The notes beneath the pieces are model-generated. The model saw only the letters and a program-made list of their open reading frames with translations, was not told the origin of the DNA and did no database searches. From Buchananella felis (GTDB lineage Bacteria; Actinomycetota; Actinomycetes; Actinomycetales; Actinomycetaceae), in the NCBI RefSeq assembly GCF_041380015.1, contig NZ_CP159978.1: a DNA stretch of 64,000 bases; one strand, written 5' to 3'. A program made the position numbers and the translations under genes. Positions 51,307-58,946 of the stretch are shown piece by piece; positions within the stretch are counted from its first letter, which is position 1, and each line of letters begins with the position of its first letter.

Positions 51307-52035
51307 TCAGTGCCCGGCCTGGACCAGTAGCTCTGAGAGCCGGTTGGCGGCGGCGGCCACCATCTCGCCGTAGATGCGCCCGGGCTGGCGGCCCATGCGC
51401 TCGATGGGTCCAGATATCGAGACGGCGGCGATGACGCGTCCGCCCTTGCCTCGCACTGGGGCGGAGACGGAGCAGACGCCGGCCTCGCGCTCCGAGACGG
51501 ACTGGGCCCAGCCGCGCCGGCGCACCCCGGACAGGGTGGTGGCGGTGAACGATGCTCCCTTGAGTCCGGCGTGCAGGCGGTCGGGGTCCTCCCAGGCCAG
51601 CAGTACCTGGGCGCCGGAGCCGGCCAGCATGGACAGGGTGACACCCACGGGCACGGAGTCTCGCAGGCCGGAGGGGCGTTCCGCTGCGGCCACGCAGATG
51701 CGGTGGTCTCCCTGCCGGCGGTAGAGCTGTGCGGACTCGTCGGTGTGGTCGCGCAGCATGGCCAGGACGGGGCCGGCGCAGGCCAGGAGGCGATCCTCTC
51801 CAGCGGCTGCGGCAAGCTCCGCCAGGCGGGGACCCAGTACAAAGCGGCCGTGGGAGTCCCGCGACACTAGGCGGTGGTGTTCAAGTCCCACCGCGAGGCG
51901 GTGGGCGGTGGGCCGGGTGAGGTGGGTTGCTGCAACAAGCTGAGCTAGCGTGGCGGGGCCGCCCTCAAGGGCGTCCAGCAAGGCCACGGCCTTGTCCAGC
52001 ACTCCGATTCCACTTGAAGAGTTCGTCTCGTCCAT
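51307..52035 (-). CDS. IclR-family regulator, probable leuCD regulator (NdgR/LtbR-like)
   Basis: A 242-residue IclR protein: winged helix-turn-helix (GIGVLDKAVALLDAL... LAQLVAATHLTRPTAHRLAVGLEHHRLV, about 10-65), then an effector-binding domain. IclR proteins divergent from leuCD in Streptomyces (NdgR) and Corynebacterium (LtbR) control leucine synthesis, and the position here is the same. The 82-bp shared promoter region has two palindromes. The ATG at 52035 starts 10 residues before the HTH region; the frame extends further 5', but across the operator. Confidence 0.9.
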   Translation of the reverse strand: MDETNSSSGIGVLDKAVALLDALEGGPATLAQLVAATHLTRPTAHRLAVGLEHHRLVSRDSHGRFVLGPRLAELAAAAGEDRLLACAGPVLAMLRDHTDESAQLYRRQGDHRICVAAAERPSGLRDSVPVGVTLSMLAGSGAQVLLAWEDPDRLHAGLKGASFTATTLSGVRRRGWAQSVSEREAGVCSVSAPVRGKGGRVIAAVSISGPIERMGRQPGRIYGEMVAAAANRLSELLVQAGH

Positions 52036-52049
52036 GAGATGATATTGCC

Positions 52050-52066
52050 ATCTCAGTAACTGAGAT
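52050..52066. promoter_or_regulatory. Palindromic operator between iclR-type gene and leuC
   Basis: ATCTCAGTAACTGAGAT: 8-bp arms around a central base, 15 bp before the regulator start. The most likely binding site for the IclR protein. Confidence 0.6.
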
Positions 52067-52082
52067 GCAAGCAATCGGTGGA

Positions 52083-52098
52083 GTGAATTTCTATTCAC
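52083..52098. promoter_or_regulatory. Second inverted repeat before leuC
   Basis: GTGAAT, TTCT, ATTCAC: perfect 6-bp arms, 20 bp before the leuC start and just upstream of its Shine-Dalgarno. Either a second operator half or a leader hairpin. Confidence 0.4.
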
Positions 52099-52117
52099 GG
52101 ACCTGTGGAGGTGTTCG

Positions 52118-53524
52118 GTGGGCAAGACGCTCGCAGAAAAGGTGTGGCAGCAACACGTGGTGCGCGCTGGTGCGCAGGGCCAGCCCGACCTGCTCTACAT
52201 CGACCTGCACCTGGTTCACGAGGTCACCTCCCCGCAGGCTTTCGATGGCCTGCGCATGGAGGGGCGGCCGGTGCGCCGTCCCGACCTGACCATCGCTACG
52301 GAGGACCACAACACCCCGACGCAGAACATCGACCAGCCCATCGCTGACCCGATCTCCCGCTTGCAGATTGAGACGCTGCGGAAGAACTGCGCCGAGTTTG
52401 GCGTGCGCATCCACTCCCTGGGGGACGCGCAGCAGGGAATCGTGCACGTGGTGGGCCCCCAGCTTGGCCTGACCCAGCCCGGCATGACCGTGGTGTGCGG
52501 CGACTCTCACACCTCCACGCACGGTGCGTTCGGCGCCCTGGCGATGGGAATCGGCACCTCCGAGGTCGAGCACGTGCTAGCCACCCAGACGCTGCCCCTG
52601 AAGCGCTTTAAGACCATGAGCGTGACGGTCAACGGGTCCCTGCCGGAGGGCACCACGGCCAAGGACGTCATCCTTGCCGTGATCGCCAAGATCGGCACGG
52701 GTGGCGGTGCGGGCCACGTGATCGAGTACCGGGGGCAGGCCTTTGAGGAGATGACGATGGAGCAGCGGATGACCGTCTGCAACATGTCCATCGAGGCCGG
52801 TGCCCGCGCCGGCATGGTGGCCCCCGACGAGACCACCTTCGCCTACCTCAAGGGGCGCCCGCACGCCCCGCAGGGGGAGGACTGGGACGCCGCCGTGGCG
52901 GCGTGGCGCGAGCTGCGCACGGATGACGACGCCGTCTTCGACACCGAAGTGGTGCTCGAGGCCGCAAACATCACGCCCTTTGCGACCTGGGGAACCAACC
53001 CCGGGCAGGGCGTGCCGCTGCACCAGACGGTGCCGGACCCCGAGTCCTTCGAAGACGAGACGGACCGCGCCGCCGCCCGCCGCGCGCTGGAGTACATGGA
53101 CCTGCGCCCGGGCATGCGGATGAAGGACATCAAGGTAGACACGGTCTTCCTGGGTTCCTGCACCAACGGCCGCTTGGAGGACCTGCGGGCCGCCGCCGCG
53201 ATCCTGGACGGTAAGCGGATCAAGGAGGGGCTGCGCATGCTGGTAGTGCCCGGGTCGGCCAAGGTACGCCTGGCCGCAGAAGCTGAGGGCCTGGACAAGA
53301 TCTTCATCAGGGCCGGAGCGGAGTGGCGCAACGCCGGCTGCTCGATGTGCCTGGGCATGAACCCGGACCAGCTCACGGCGGGGGAGCGCTGCGCCTCCAC
53401 CTCCAACCGCAACTTCGAGGGACGTCAGGGCCCGGGCGGCCGCACCCACCTGGTCTCGCCCCCCGTTGCCGCCGCCACCGCCCTGCTGGGGCACCTGGCC
53501 GCCCCGTCCGACCTGCCCGCCTGA
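52118..53524 (+). CDS. leuC: 3-isopropylmalate dehydratase large subunit LeuC
   Basis: Aconitase-family subunit; with LeuD it isomerises 2- to 3-isopropylmalate in leucine synthesis. The 468-residue product has the [4Fe-4S] ligands: VFLGSCTNGRLEDL (about Cys348) and NAGCSMCLGMNPDQL (about Cys408 and 411), plus VCGDSHTSTHGAFGALAMGIGTSEVEHVLATQ. The GTG at 52118 follows GTGGAGGTGTTCG and gives the usual GKTLAEKVW start. leuD follows after 18 bp. Divergent from its presumed regulator. Confidence 0.96.
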   Translation: MGKTLAEKVWQQHVVRAGAQGQPDLLYIDLHLVHEVTSPQAFDGLRMEGRPVRRPDLTIATEDHNTPTQNIDQPIADPISRLQIETLRKNCAEFGVRIHSLGDAQQGIVHVVGPQLGLTQPGMTVVCGDSHTSTHGAFGALAMGIGTSEVEHVLATQTLPLKRFKTMSVTVNGSLPEGTTAKDVILAVIAKIGTGGGAGHVIEYRGQAFEEMTMEQRMTVCNMSIEAGARAGMVAPDETTFAYLKGRPHAPQGEDWDAAVAAWRELRTDDDAVFDTEVVLEAANITPFATWGTNPGQGVPLHQTVPDPESFEDETDRAAARRALEYMDLRPGMRMKDIKVDTVFLGSCTNGRLEDLRAAAAILDGKRIKEGLRMLVVPGSAKVRLAAEAEGLDKIFIRAGAEWRNAGCSMCLGMNPDQLTAGERCASTSNRNFEGRQGPGGRTHLVSPPVAAATALLGHLAAPSDLPA

Positions 53525-53542
53525 GCCCGAGGAGAATAAGAA

Positions 53543-54142
53543 ATGGAAAAGTTCACCGTTCACACGGGCATCGGTGTGCCGCTGCGCCGCTCCAACGTGG
53601 ACACCGACCAGATCATCCCGGCCGTGTTCCTGAAGCGCATTACCCGCACGGGGTTCGACGACGCCCTCTTTGCCGCCTGGCGCAAGGAGCCGGATTTCGT
53701 GCTGAACCAGGAGCCCTACCGGGCCGGTTCGGTGCTGGTGGCTGACACGGACTTCGGCACCGGTTCCTCGCGCGAGCACGCGGTGTGGGCGCTGCGCGAC
53801 TACGGCTTCAAGGCGGTGCTGGCACCGCGCTTTGCGGACATCTTCCGCTCCAACGCCGGCAAGCAGGGCCTACTGGTGGCGCTGATCGACGAGGCCACCC
53901 GCGACGCCCTGTGGGCGTACATGGAGGCCAGTCCCGGTGCCGAGGTGACCGTGGACCTGGTGGAGCGACAGGTGCGCTTTGGTGACCAGGCCGCGCCCAT
54001 CGAGGTGGACGACCACACGCGCGAGCGCCTGCTGGCGGGCGCAGACGACATCGCCATCACGCTGCAGAACGAAGCGGACATCTCCGCCTTCGAGGCCACC
54101 CGGCCCTCTTTCAAGCCCAAGACGCTGCCCGCCCGCTGGTAG
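53543..54142 (+). CDS. leuD: 3-isopropylmalate dehydratase small subunit LeuD
   Basis: A 199-residue partner of LeuC. Typical blocks: NVDTDQIIPAVFLKRI (about 20-35), GTGSSREHAVWALRDYGFKAVLAPRFADIFRSNAGKQGLL (about 73-112). CGAGGAGAATAAG precedes the ATG. The last four codons and stop (CCGCCCGCTGGTAG) form the start of a 60-bp tandem repeat that continues downstream. Confidence 0.96.
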   Translation: MEKFTVHTGIGVPLRRSNVDTDQIIPAVFLKRITRTGFDDALFAAWRKEPDFVLNQEPYRAGSVLVADTDFGTGSSREHAVWALRDYGFKAVLAPRFADIFRSNAGKQGLLVALIDEATRDALWAYMEASPGAEVTVDLVERQVRFGDQAAPIEVDDHTRERLLAGADDIAITLQNEADISAFEATRPSFKPKTLPARW

Positions 54143-54264
54143 GGGGTGGTGGGGGTGCCGCGTTTGAGCGGTGCGCCTGGGCTGTTGCTCGCCCGCTGGT
54201 AGGGGGTGGTGGGGGTGCCGCGTTTGAGCGGTGCGCCCGGGCTGTTGCCCGCCCGCTGGTAGGG
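54131..54264 (+). repeat. 60-bp tandem duplication at the leuD stop codon
   Basis: GCCCGCTGGTAGGGG begins at 54131, 54191 and 54251, exactly 60 bp apart. Two full units differ in only about two bases (GCGCCTGG versus GCGCCCGG; GCTC versus GCCC). Each copy repeats the last leuD codons and stop. A recent event; no gene lies in 54143-54314. Confidence 0.93.
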
Positions 54265-54314
54265 GCTTCTTGCCCCACGCCTCAGTTAGTCGGCCACCCG
54301 GCCAGCTGGCCCAG

Positions 54315-56357
54315 CTAGCGGGCCGGGGTGGCGAAGCTGTCCAGCGCCGCCTGCACGGCGGCGGCGTAGACGTCGCCGCCCTCCTCGCTGGGGTGGATCA
54401 GGTCGTCCGCCAGCAGGTCGGTGCGTGCGGCGATCGCGGTGTCCCAGTCCGCGATACGGACGCGGTCCTTGTGGGCGGCGGCGAACTGGCGGGCCACCTG
54501 GTTGTTGGGCGCCATCCACTCCACCGTCTCCGGGCCGTAGGCGGTGACCAGCACCAGGCGGCGGCCGGGAGCCAGCGAGGCCAGGAACTCCTCCATCTCC
54601 TCCAGGGAAACCGGGCCGTTAGAGAGCAGGGAGACCACCACGAACGGGCGCTGCCCGTAGGTGGCGTCCAGCCCGGCCAGGATCTCCTGCGCGGAGAGGA
54701 AGTGGCGCGAGACCTCGGCGTCGATGGCGCTGTCCACCAGCTGCTCGGCCAGCGAGGGCGCGGAGGCCAAGGTGACGGAGTCTCCCACCACGGCGACGTC
54801 GGCCCCCTGCACCGGCACGGAGATCGGCGGCACCGGCGTGGGCGTCGGTTCGACGGGCGAGGGGGAGGGGGCCGGCTCGCTGGGCGCCTCGGGACTCGCG
54901 GAGGCGGGGGCGGCAGCGTCGTCGCTGGGAGAAGCGGACGCGGCGGCCGGCGGGGAGGCAGGTGCGGCTGGGGTGGCGGTGGCGAGCGCGCGCCTGCCCG
55001 CCTCGATGCTCGCTTGCGCCTGCGACATGGCGGGCTGGTGGGCCAGCGCCCACACGAACGCGCTGCACACGATCACAATGGCCAGGCCGGAGGCCAAGAA
55101 CGCCTTGTGCGGCATGGTGAATAGCCGCCTGGCCGCGCCGCGCCAACCCGAGTTGCGCACCGGTTCCTCCACGTATTTGTAAGAAAGGGCCGCCAGGGCA
55201 ACCGACGCCAGGCTGACTGCCAGTGCCCCCCAAAGCGAAGGCACCCTGCGGGCGGCGTAAAAAAGCAACACGTACAGCGGCCAGTGCCACAGGTAGATCC
55301 CGTAGGAGCGTTCGCCGATCCACGTCAACGCGCGCGCACCCACCACCTTTTGCAGCCAGCGGGCCGGGCCCGGGTGACTGGAGGCGGAAGGCAAAAGCGC
55401 CTGCACCACTCCAACGGAGAGAACGGAGGCCACCAGCAGGGCGCCCATGCCGCGCGTGTCCGCCACCAGCCACGCCAGACCAGGCACTCCCGCCAGCACG
55501 CCGGCGCTGAGCGCGACCAGCAGCAGCACCGAGACCCAGCCGGCCACGCCACGCCACGTGGCGCGCACGCTGGAAGTTCTGGCCGTAGAACTCAGCCCGG
55601 AGCGGTTGAGCAGCGCCAACGCCGCCCCCAGCATCAGGCCAAAGGAGTGCGTGTCGGTGCCGAAGTAGGCGCGCGACGCTGCCGCCCCGGCCGAAGTCAG
55701 TGCCACCCCGGCCCCAAACGAGGCCGCAGCTATCAGTACGCACAGGACCGCAGCCACCCTGCGGGCCTGCCAGTGAGCGGCCCACGGGAAGGCCCGAATG
55801 AGGCGGTCGGCCAGCCAGACGATGCCCAGCAGCAACAAAGGCCAGACCATGTAGAACTGGGCCTCGATCGCCAGCGACCAGGTGTTCGTCAGCAGCAGCG
55901 GCTGGGTGTGGTCGTAGTAGGAACCCCCGGCAAAGATCTCCACCCAGTTGGAGACAAAGAAGAGCGAACCCAGGGTCTGGCGGCGCACCGCCAGCAGCGC
56001 ATCGCCGCCCACCACGGCCGCCATGCCCACCACGGTCACCACCGCCAACACGAGCGCGGGCACCAATCGGCGCCAGCGCCGCAGGAAGAAGCCCCGCAGG
56101 TTGACCCGGCCGCTGCGCTGGGTCTCGGCCAGCAGTAGCGAGGTGATCAGGAAGCCGGACAGTACAAAGAACAGGTCCACCCCCAGGCGCCCCTGGGGAG
56201 CGAGCTTGGGGAAGAAGTGGTAGCCAAGCACAAAGACGATGGCCAGGGCCCGCAGGCCGTCCAGCGGCGCAAGGTGGCGCTTGCCGGGGCTTCGCGGCAC
56301 ACCTGCGGAGGTGGAGGGCTTGCCGTTTCGAGCAGCGCCAATCGGCTTAGCTTGCAA
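54315..56357 (-). CDS. OatA-like acyltransferase: AT3 membrane domain fused to SGNH domain
   Basis: A 680-residue fusion. Residues about 25-385: acyltransferase-3 membrane domain with about ten helices (APLDGLRALAIVFVLGYHFFP, RLGVDLFFVLSGFLIT, NTWSLAIEAQFYMVWP, SYGIYLWHWPLYVL). Residues about 425-475: a Pro/Ser/Ala linker containing motif copy 11. Residues about 480-680: an extracytoplasmic SGNH domain with block I VAVVGDSVT and the catalytic DDLIHPS. Such fusions O-acetylate peptidoglycan or surface sugars. The start is uncertain: TTG at 56357 has a fine GGAGGGAAGGG site; an ATG at 56405 without one would add 16 residues. Divergent from murA. Confidence 0.87.
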   Translation of the reverse strand: MQAKPIGAARNGKPSTSAGVPRSPGKRHLAPLDGLRALAIVFVLGYHFFPKLAPQGRLGVDLFFVLSGFLITSLLLAETQRSGRVNLRGFFLRRWRRLVPALVLAVVTVVGMAAVVGGDALLAVRRQTLGSLFFVSNWVEIFAGGSYYDHTQPLLLTNTWSLAIEAQFYMVWPLLLLGIVWLADRLIRAFPWAAHWQARRVAAVLCVLIAAASFGAGVALTSAGAAASRAYFGTDTHSFGLMLGAALALLNRSGLSSTARTSSVRATWRGVAGWVSVLLLVALSAGVLAGVPGLAWLVADTRGMGALLVASVLSVGVVQALLPSASSHPGPARWLQKVVGARALTWIGERSYGIYLWHWPLYVLLFYAARRVPSLWGALAVSLASVALAALSYKYVEEPVRNSGWRGAARRLFTMPHKAFLASGLAIVIVCSAFVWALAHQPAMSQAQASIEAGRRALATATPAAPASPPAAASASPSDDAAAPASASPEAPSEPAPSPSPVEPTPTPVPPISVPVQGADVAVVGDSVTLASAPSLAEQLVDSAIDAEVSRHFLSAQEILAGLDATYGQRPFVVVSLLSNGPVSLEEMEEFLASLAPGRRLVLVTAYGPETVEWMAPNNQVARQFAAAHKDRVRIADWDTAIAARTDLLADDLIHPSEEGGDVYAAAVQAALDSFATPAR
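54912..54923 (-). repeat. GACGACGYTGCC motif, copy 11
   Basis: Minus strand reads GACGACGCTGCCGCC, encoding DDAAAP in the disordered linker between the AT3 and SGNH domains. Confidence 0.7.
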
Positions 56358-56531
56358 TACCCTTCCCTCCGATAGACCAAGGGCGAGCCTAGCTCGAATG
56401 ACCATGCCAGGCACCATCGAATGACTGACGTATGGATAACACCTCGCGGTTGCCCACGGCCCGCCGGTATGTGTGACGAGTGCGGGGGCAAGGGACGTAA
56501 ACTCTTTTCGAGAACTTGCGGGAGGAGAGCC

Positions 56532-57848
56532 ATGGCAGTCATGCGCGTTGAGGGCGGCAAGCCCCTGGTTGGCGAGATCTTTGTGCGCGGCGCAAAGAAC
56601 CTCGTCTCCAAGGCCATGGTGGCGGCGCTCCTGGCTGAGAGCCCCTCCGTGCTGCGAAACGTGCCGCTGATCCGGGACGTGGACGTGGTCAGCGACCTGC
56701 TGCGCCTGCACGGGGTGGAGGTGGACTTCGACGAGGAAGCCGGCGTCCTGCGGATGGACCCGGGCCACGTCAAGGAAGCCGCCGTGGCCCAGGTGGGTGA
56801 ACTGGTGGGTGCCTCCCGCATCCCGATCCTGTTCTGTGGCCCGCTGCTGCACCGGCTGGGCCGCGCCTTCATCCCCGACCTGGGTGGTTGCCGGATCGGG
56901 GACCGGCCGATCGACTTCCACCTGCGCATCCTGCGCGAGTTCGGTGCGGTGATCGACAAGGTGCCCGACGGCATCGAGATCTCCGCCCCCAACGGCCTGC
57001 GCGGCGCGATCATCGAGCTGGAGTACCCCTCCGTGGGGGCCACCGAGCAGATGCTGCTCACCGCCGTGCGCGCCCAGGGGCGCACCGTGCTGAAGAACGC
57101 GGCGGTGGAGCCGGAGATCATGGACCTGTGCGCGGTGCTGCAGAAGATGGGCGCCCGCATCTCCGTGGCCGCCGAGCGGGTCATCACCGTGGACGGCGTG
57201 GAGGAACTCAAGGGCTACCAGCACACCGCGCTCGCGGACCGCATCGAGGCGGCCTCCTGGGGTGCGGCGGCCCTGGCCACCGGCGGCGACATCATGGTGC
57301 GCGGCGCCACCCAGCCGGAGATGATGACCTACCTGAACGTGTTTCGGAACATCGGTGGCGCCTTCGACGTCACCGAGGAGGGCATCCGCTTCTCCCACCC
57401 GGGTGGCGACCTGCAGGCGGTGGCCATCGAGACCGACGTGCACCCCGGCTTCATGACCGACTGGCAGCAGCCCCTGGTGGTGGCGCTGACCCAGGCCAGC
57501 GGGCTGTCCATCATCCACGAGACGGTCTACGAAAACCGCTTCGGTTTCACCTCCGCGCTGGTGGACATGGGCGCCAAGATCCAGGTCTACCCCAACTGCC
57601 TGGGCCCGCTCACCTGCCGGTTCGGGGAGCGCTCCTTCCAGCACAGCGCCGTGGTCTCCGGCCCCACCCCGCTGCACGGCGCCGACATTGAGGTGCCCGA
57701 CCTGCGCGGCGGCTTCAGTCACCTGATCGCGGCCCTGACCGCCTCCGGCACCTCCCGCGTGCACGGCATCGAGCTGATCAACCGCGGCTACGAGCATTTC
57801 AACGCCAAGCTGCGCGCCCTGGGCGCGCGCGCCACCATGGAGCGTTGA
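56532..57848 (+). CDS. murA: UDP-N-acetylglucosamine 1-carboxyvinyltransferase MurA
   Basis: First committed step of peptidoglycan synthesis: transfers enolpyruvate from PEP to UDP-GlcNAc. The 438-residue product has the Lys-Asn pair in GAKNLVSKAMVAALLA (about 19-34), the catalytic loop cysteine in LGGCRIGDRPID (Cys about 119, so normally fosfomycin-sensitive) and VPDLRGGFSHLIAAL near the C terminus. GGGAGGAGAGCC precedes the ATG. It is followed after 9 bp by the acyltransferase gene and then gpsA and ddl, an envelope-precursor operon. Confidence 0.95.
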   Translation: MAVMRVEGGKPLVGEIFVRGAKNLVSKAMVAALLAESPSVLRNVPLIRDVDVVSDLLRLHGVEVDFDEEAGVLRMDPGHVKEAAVAQVGELVGASRIPILFCGPLLHRLGRAFIPDLGGCRIGDRPIDFHLRILREFGAVIDKVPDGIEISAPNGLRGAIIELEYPSVGATEQMLLTAVRAQGRTVLKNAAVEPEIMDLCAVLQKMGARISVAAERVITVDGVEELKGYQHTALADRIEAASWGAAALATGGDIMVRGATQPEMMTYLNVFRNIGGAFDVTEEGIRFSHPGGDLQAVAIETDVHPGFMTDWQQPLVVALTQASGLSIIHETVYENRFGFTSALVDMGAKIQVYPNCLGPLTCRFGERSFQHSAVVSGPTPLHGADIEVPDLRGGFSHLIAALTASGTSRVHGIELINRGYEHFNAKLRALGARATMER

Positions 57849-57857
57849 GTCAAACCA

Positions 57858-58946
57858 GTGAACAAATCGAGGCAGTCTGTGGGTAGAAGTTATCCGTTGT
57901 TCTATCGCGTCTCCGGCGCCGTTGCGCGCCTGCTGATGCGTTCGGTGGCCCGTCTGCGCTGGCAGCGCGTAGACAACTTCCCGAAGGAGGGCGCGTTCCT
58001 GGCGGTGGGCAACCACGTCTCCAACGCGGACGGCCTGACGCTTCTCCACCTGCTGCTGGACCAGAAGATCCCGGCGCGCATCCTGGCCAAGCACGAGCTG
58101 TGGCGCATCCCCGTGCTGAGCTTCTTCCTGCGGCGCAGCGGCCAGGTGCCGGTGGTGCGCGGCTCTGCCCGGGCGGTGGAGGCGCTGTCGGCGGCATTCA
58201 ACGCGTTGGAGAAGGGGGAGGTGATCGCCCTCTTCCCGGAGGGCACGCTGACCTCTAACCCCGACCTGTGGCCGATGACCGCGAAGCTGGGCGCCGCCCG
58301 CCTGGCGCTGGCCTCCCGCGTGCCGGTTATCCCGGTGGGGCAGTGGGGCGCGCACGCCCTCTACCGCCGCGAGGGCGGGGTGCCGCGCTTCTGGCGCCGC
58401 CCGCGCATCGTGGCCCGCGTGGGCAAGCCGGTGGAGCTGAGCGACCTGTACGGCCGCACCGACGCCGCCGCCTACAAGGAGGCAACGCACCGCATCATCC
58501 TGGCGCTCACTTCGCTGGTGGAGGAGCTGCGCGGCGAGCAGGCCCCCATGCCGATGTGGGATTCGCGCCGCGACGGCCGCACCTATGACACCTCACCGCG
58601 TGTGCACGACGTCCAGTGGAACCCGCTCCTGAGCGTGCCTGCCGAGCAGTCGCGTGGCGGCGACATCACCGAACTCCTGGAACGCGAGGCCGCCGCGCCG
58701 GCCGGTGGTGGCTACGACTCCGCCCCCTACACGTGGGGCAAGCGGGCCGACGACGCTGCCCGGCCGCGCCCCGAACTGGCCGGCCCGTCCGTGCCCGCCT
58801 CCTCCCCGGAGGCCGTGGCCTCCAAGCAGGCCGGTGAAAAGCGGGCCGAGCAGGAGGGGGCGACCGGCGGAGCGTCGGGCATCAAGGCGGATCGAATCGT
58901 TGCGCCCGAAAAGCCGGGCAGCCAGCAACCCGGGCAGGGAGCATGA
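57858..58946 (+). CDS. plsC: 1-acyl-sn-glycerol-3-phosphate acyltransferase (PlsC-like)
   Basis: A 362-residue LPLAT-family enzyme making phosphatidic acid, next to gpsA which makes its glycerol-3-phosphate precursor. Seen: the family NHxxxxD motif as NHVSNAD (about 53-59), VPVVRGSARAVEAL, the FPEGT motif (about 131-135) and VPVIPVGQWG. Residues about 230-362 form a long, low-complexity, probably disordered C-terminal tail rich in Ala/Pro/Glu, unusual compared with the core of about 230, and hosting motif copy 12. The GTG start at 57858 has no clear Shine-Dalgarno; a GTG seven codons later is an alternative. The stop overlaps gpsA by four bases. Confidence 0.88.
   Translation: MNKSRQSVGRSYPLFYRVSGAVARLLMRSVARLRWQRVDNFPKEGAFLAVGNHVSNADGLTLLHLLLDQKIPARILAKHELWRIPVLSFFLRRSGQVPVVRGSARAVEALSAAFNALEKGEVIALFPEGTLTSNPDLWPMTAKLGAARLALASRVPVIPVGQWGAHALYRREGGVPRFWRRPRIVARVGKPVELSDLYGRTDAAAYKEATHRIILALTSLVEELRGEQAPMPMWDSRRDGRTYDTSPRVHDVQWNPLLSVPAEQSRGGDITELLEREAAAPAGGGYDSAPYTWGKRADDAARPRPELAGPSVPASSPEAVASKQAGEKRAEQEGATGGASGIKADRIVAPEKPGSQQPGQGA
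58749..58760 (+). repeat. GACGACGYTGCC motif, copy 12
   Basis: GACGACGCTGCC, encoding DDAA in the disordered C-terminal tail of the PlsC-like protein. Confidence 0.7.

Noticed and set aside
56358..58490. A minus-strand extension of the AT3-SGNH gene to about 1391 codons across murA and plsC
   Set aside because: The extension is antisense to two clear enzymes, shows no domain, and the membrane domain starts with its own GGAGGGAAGGG site at 56357.
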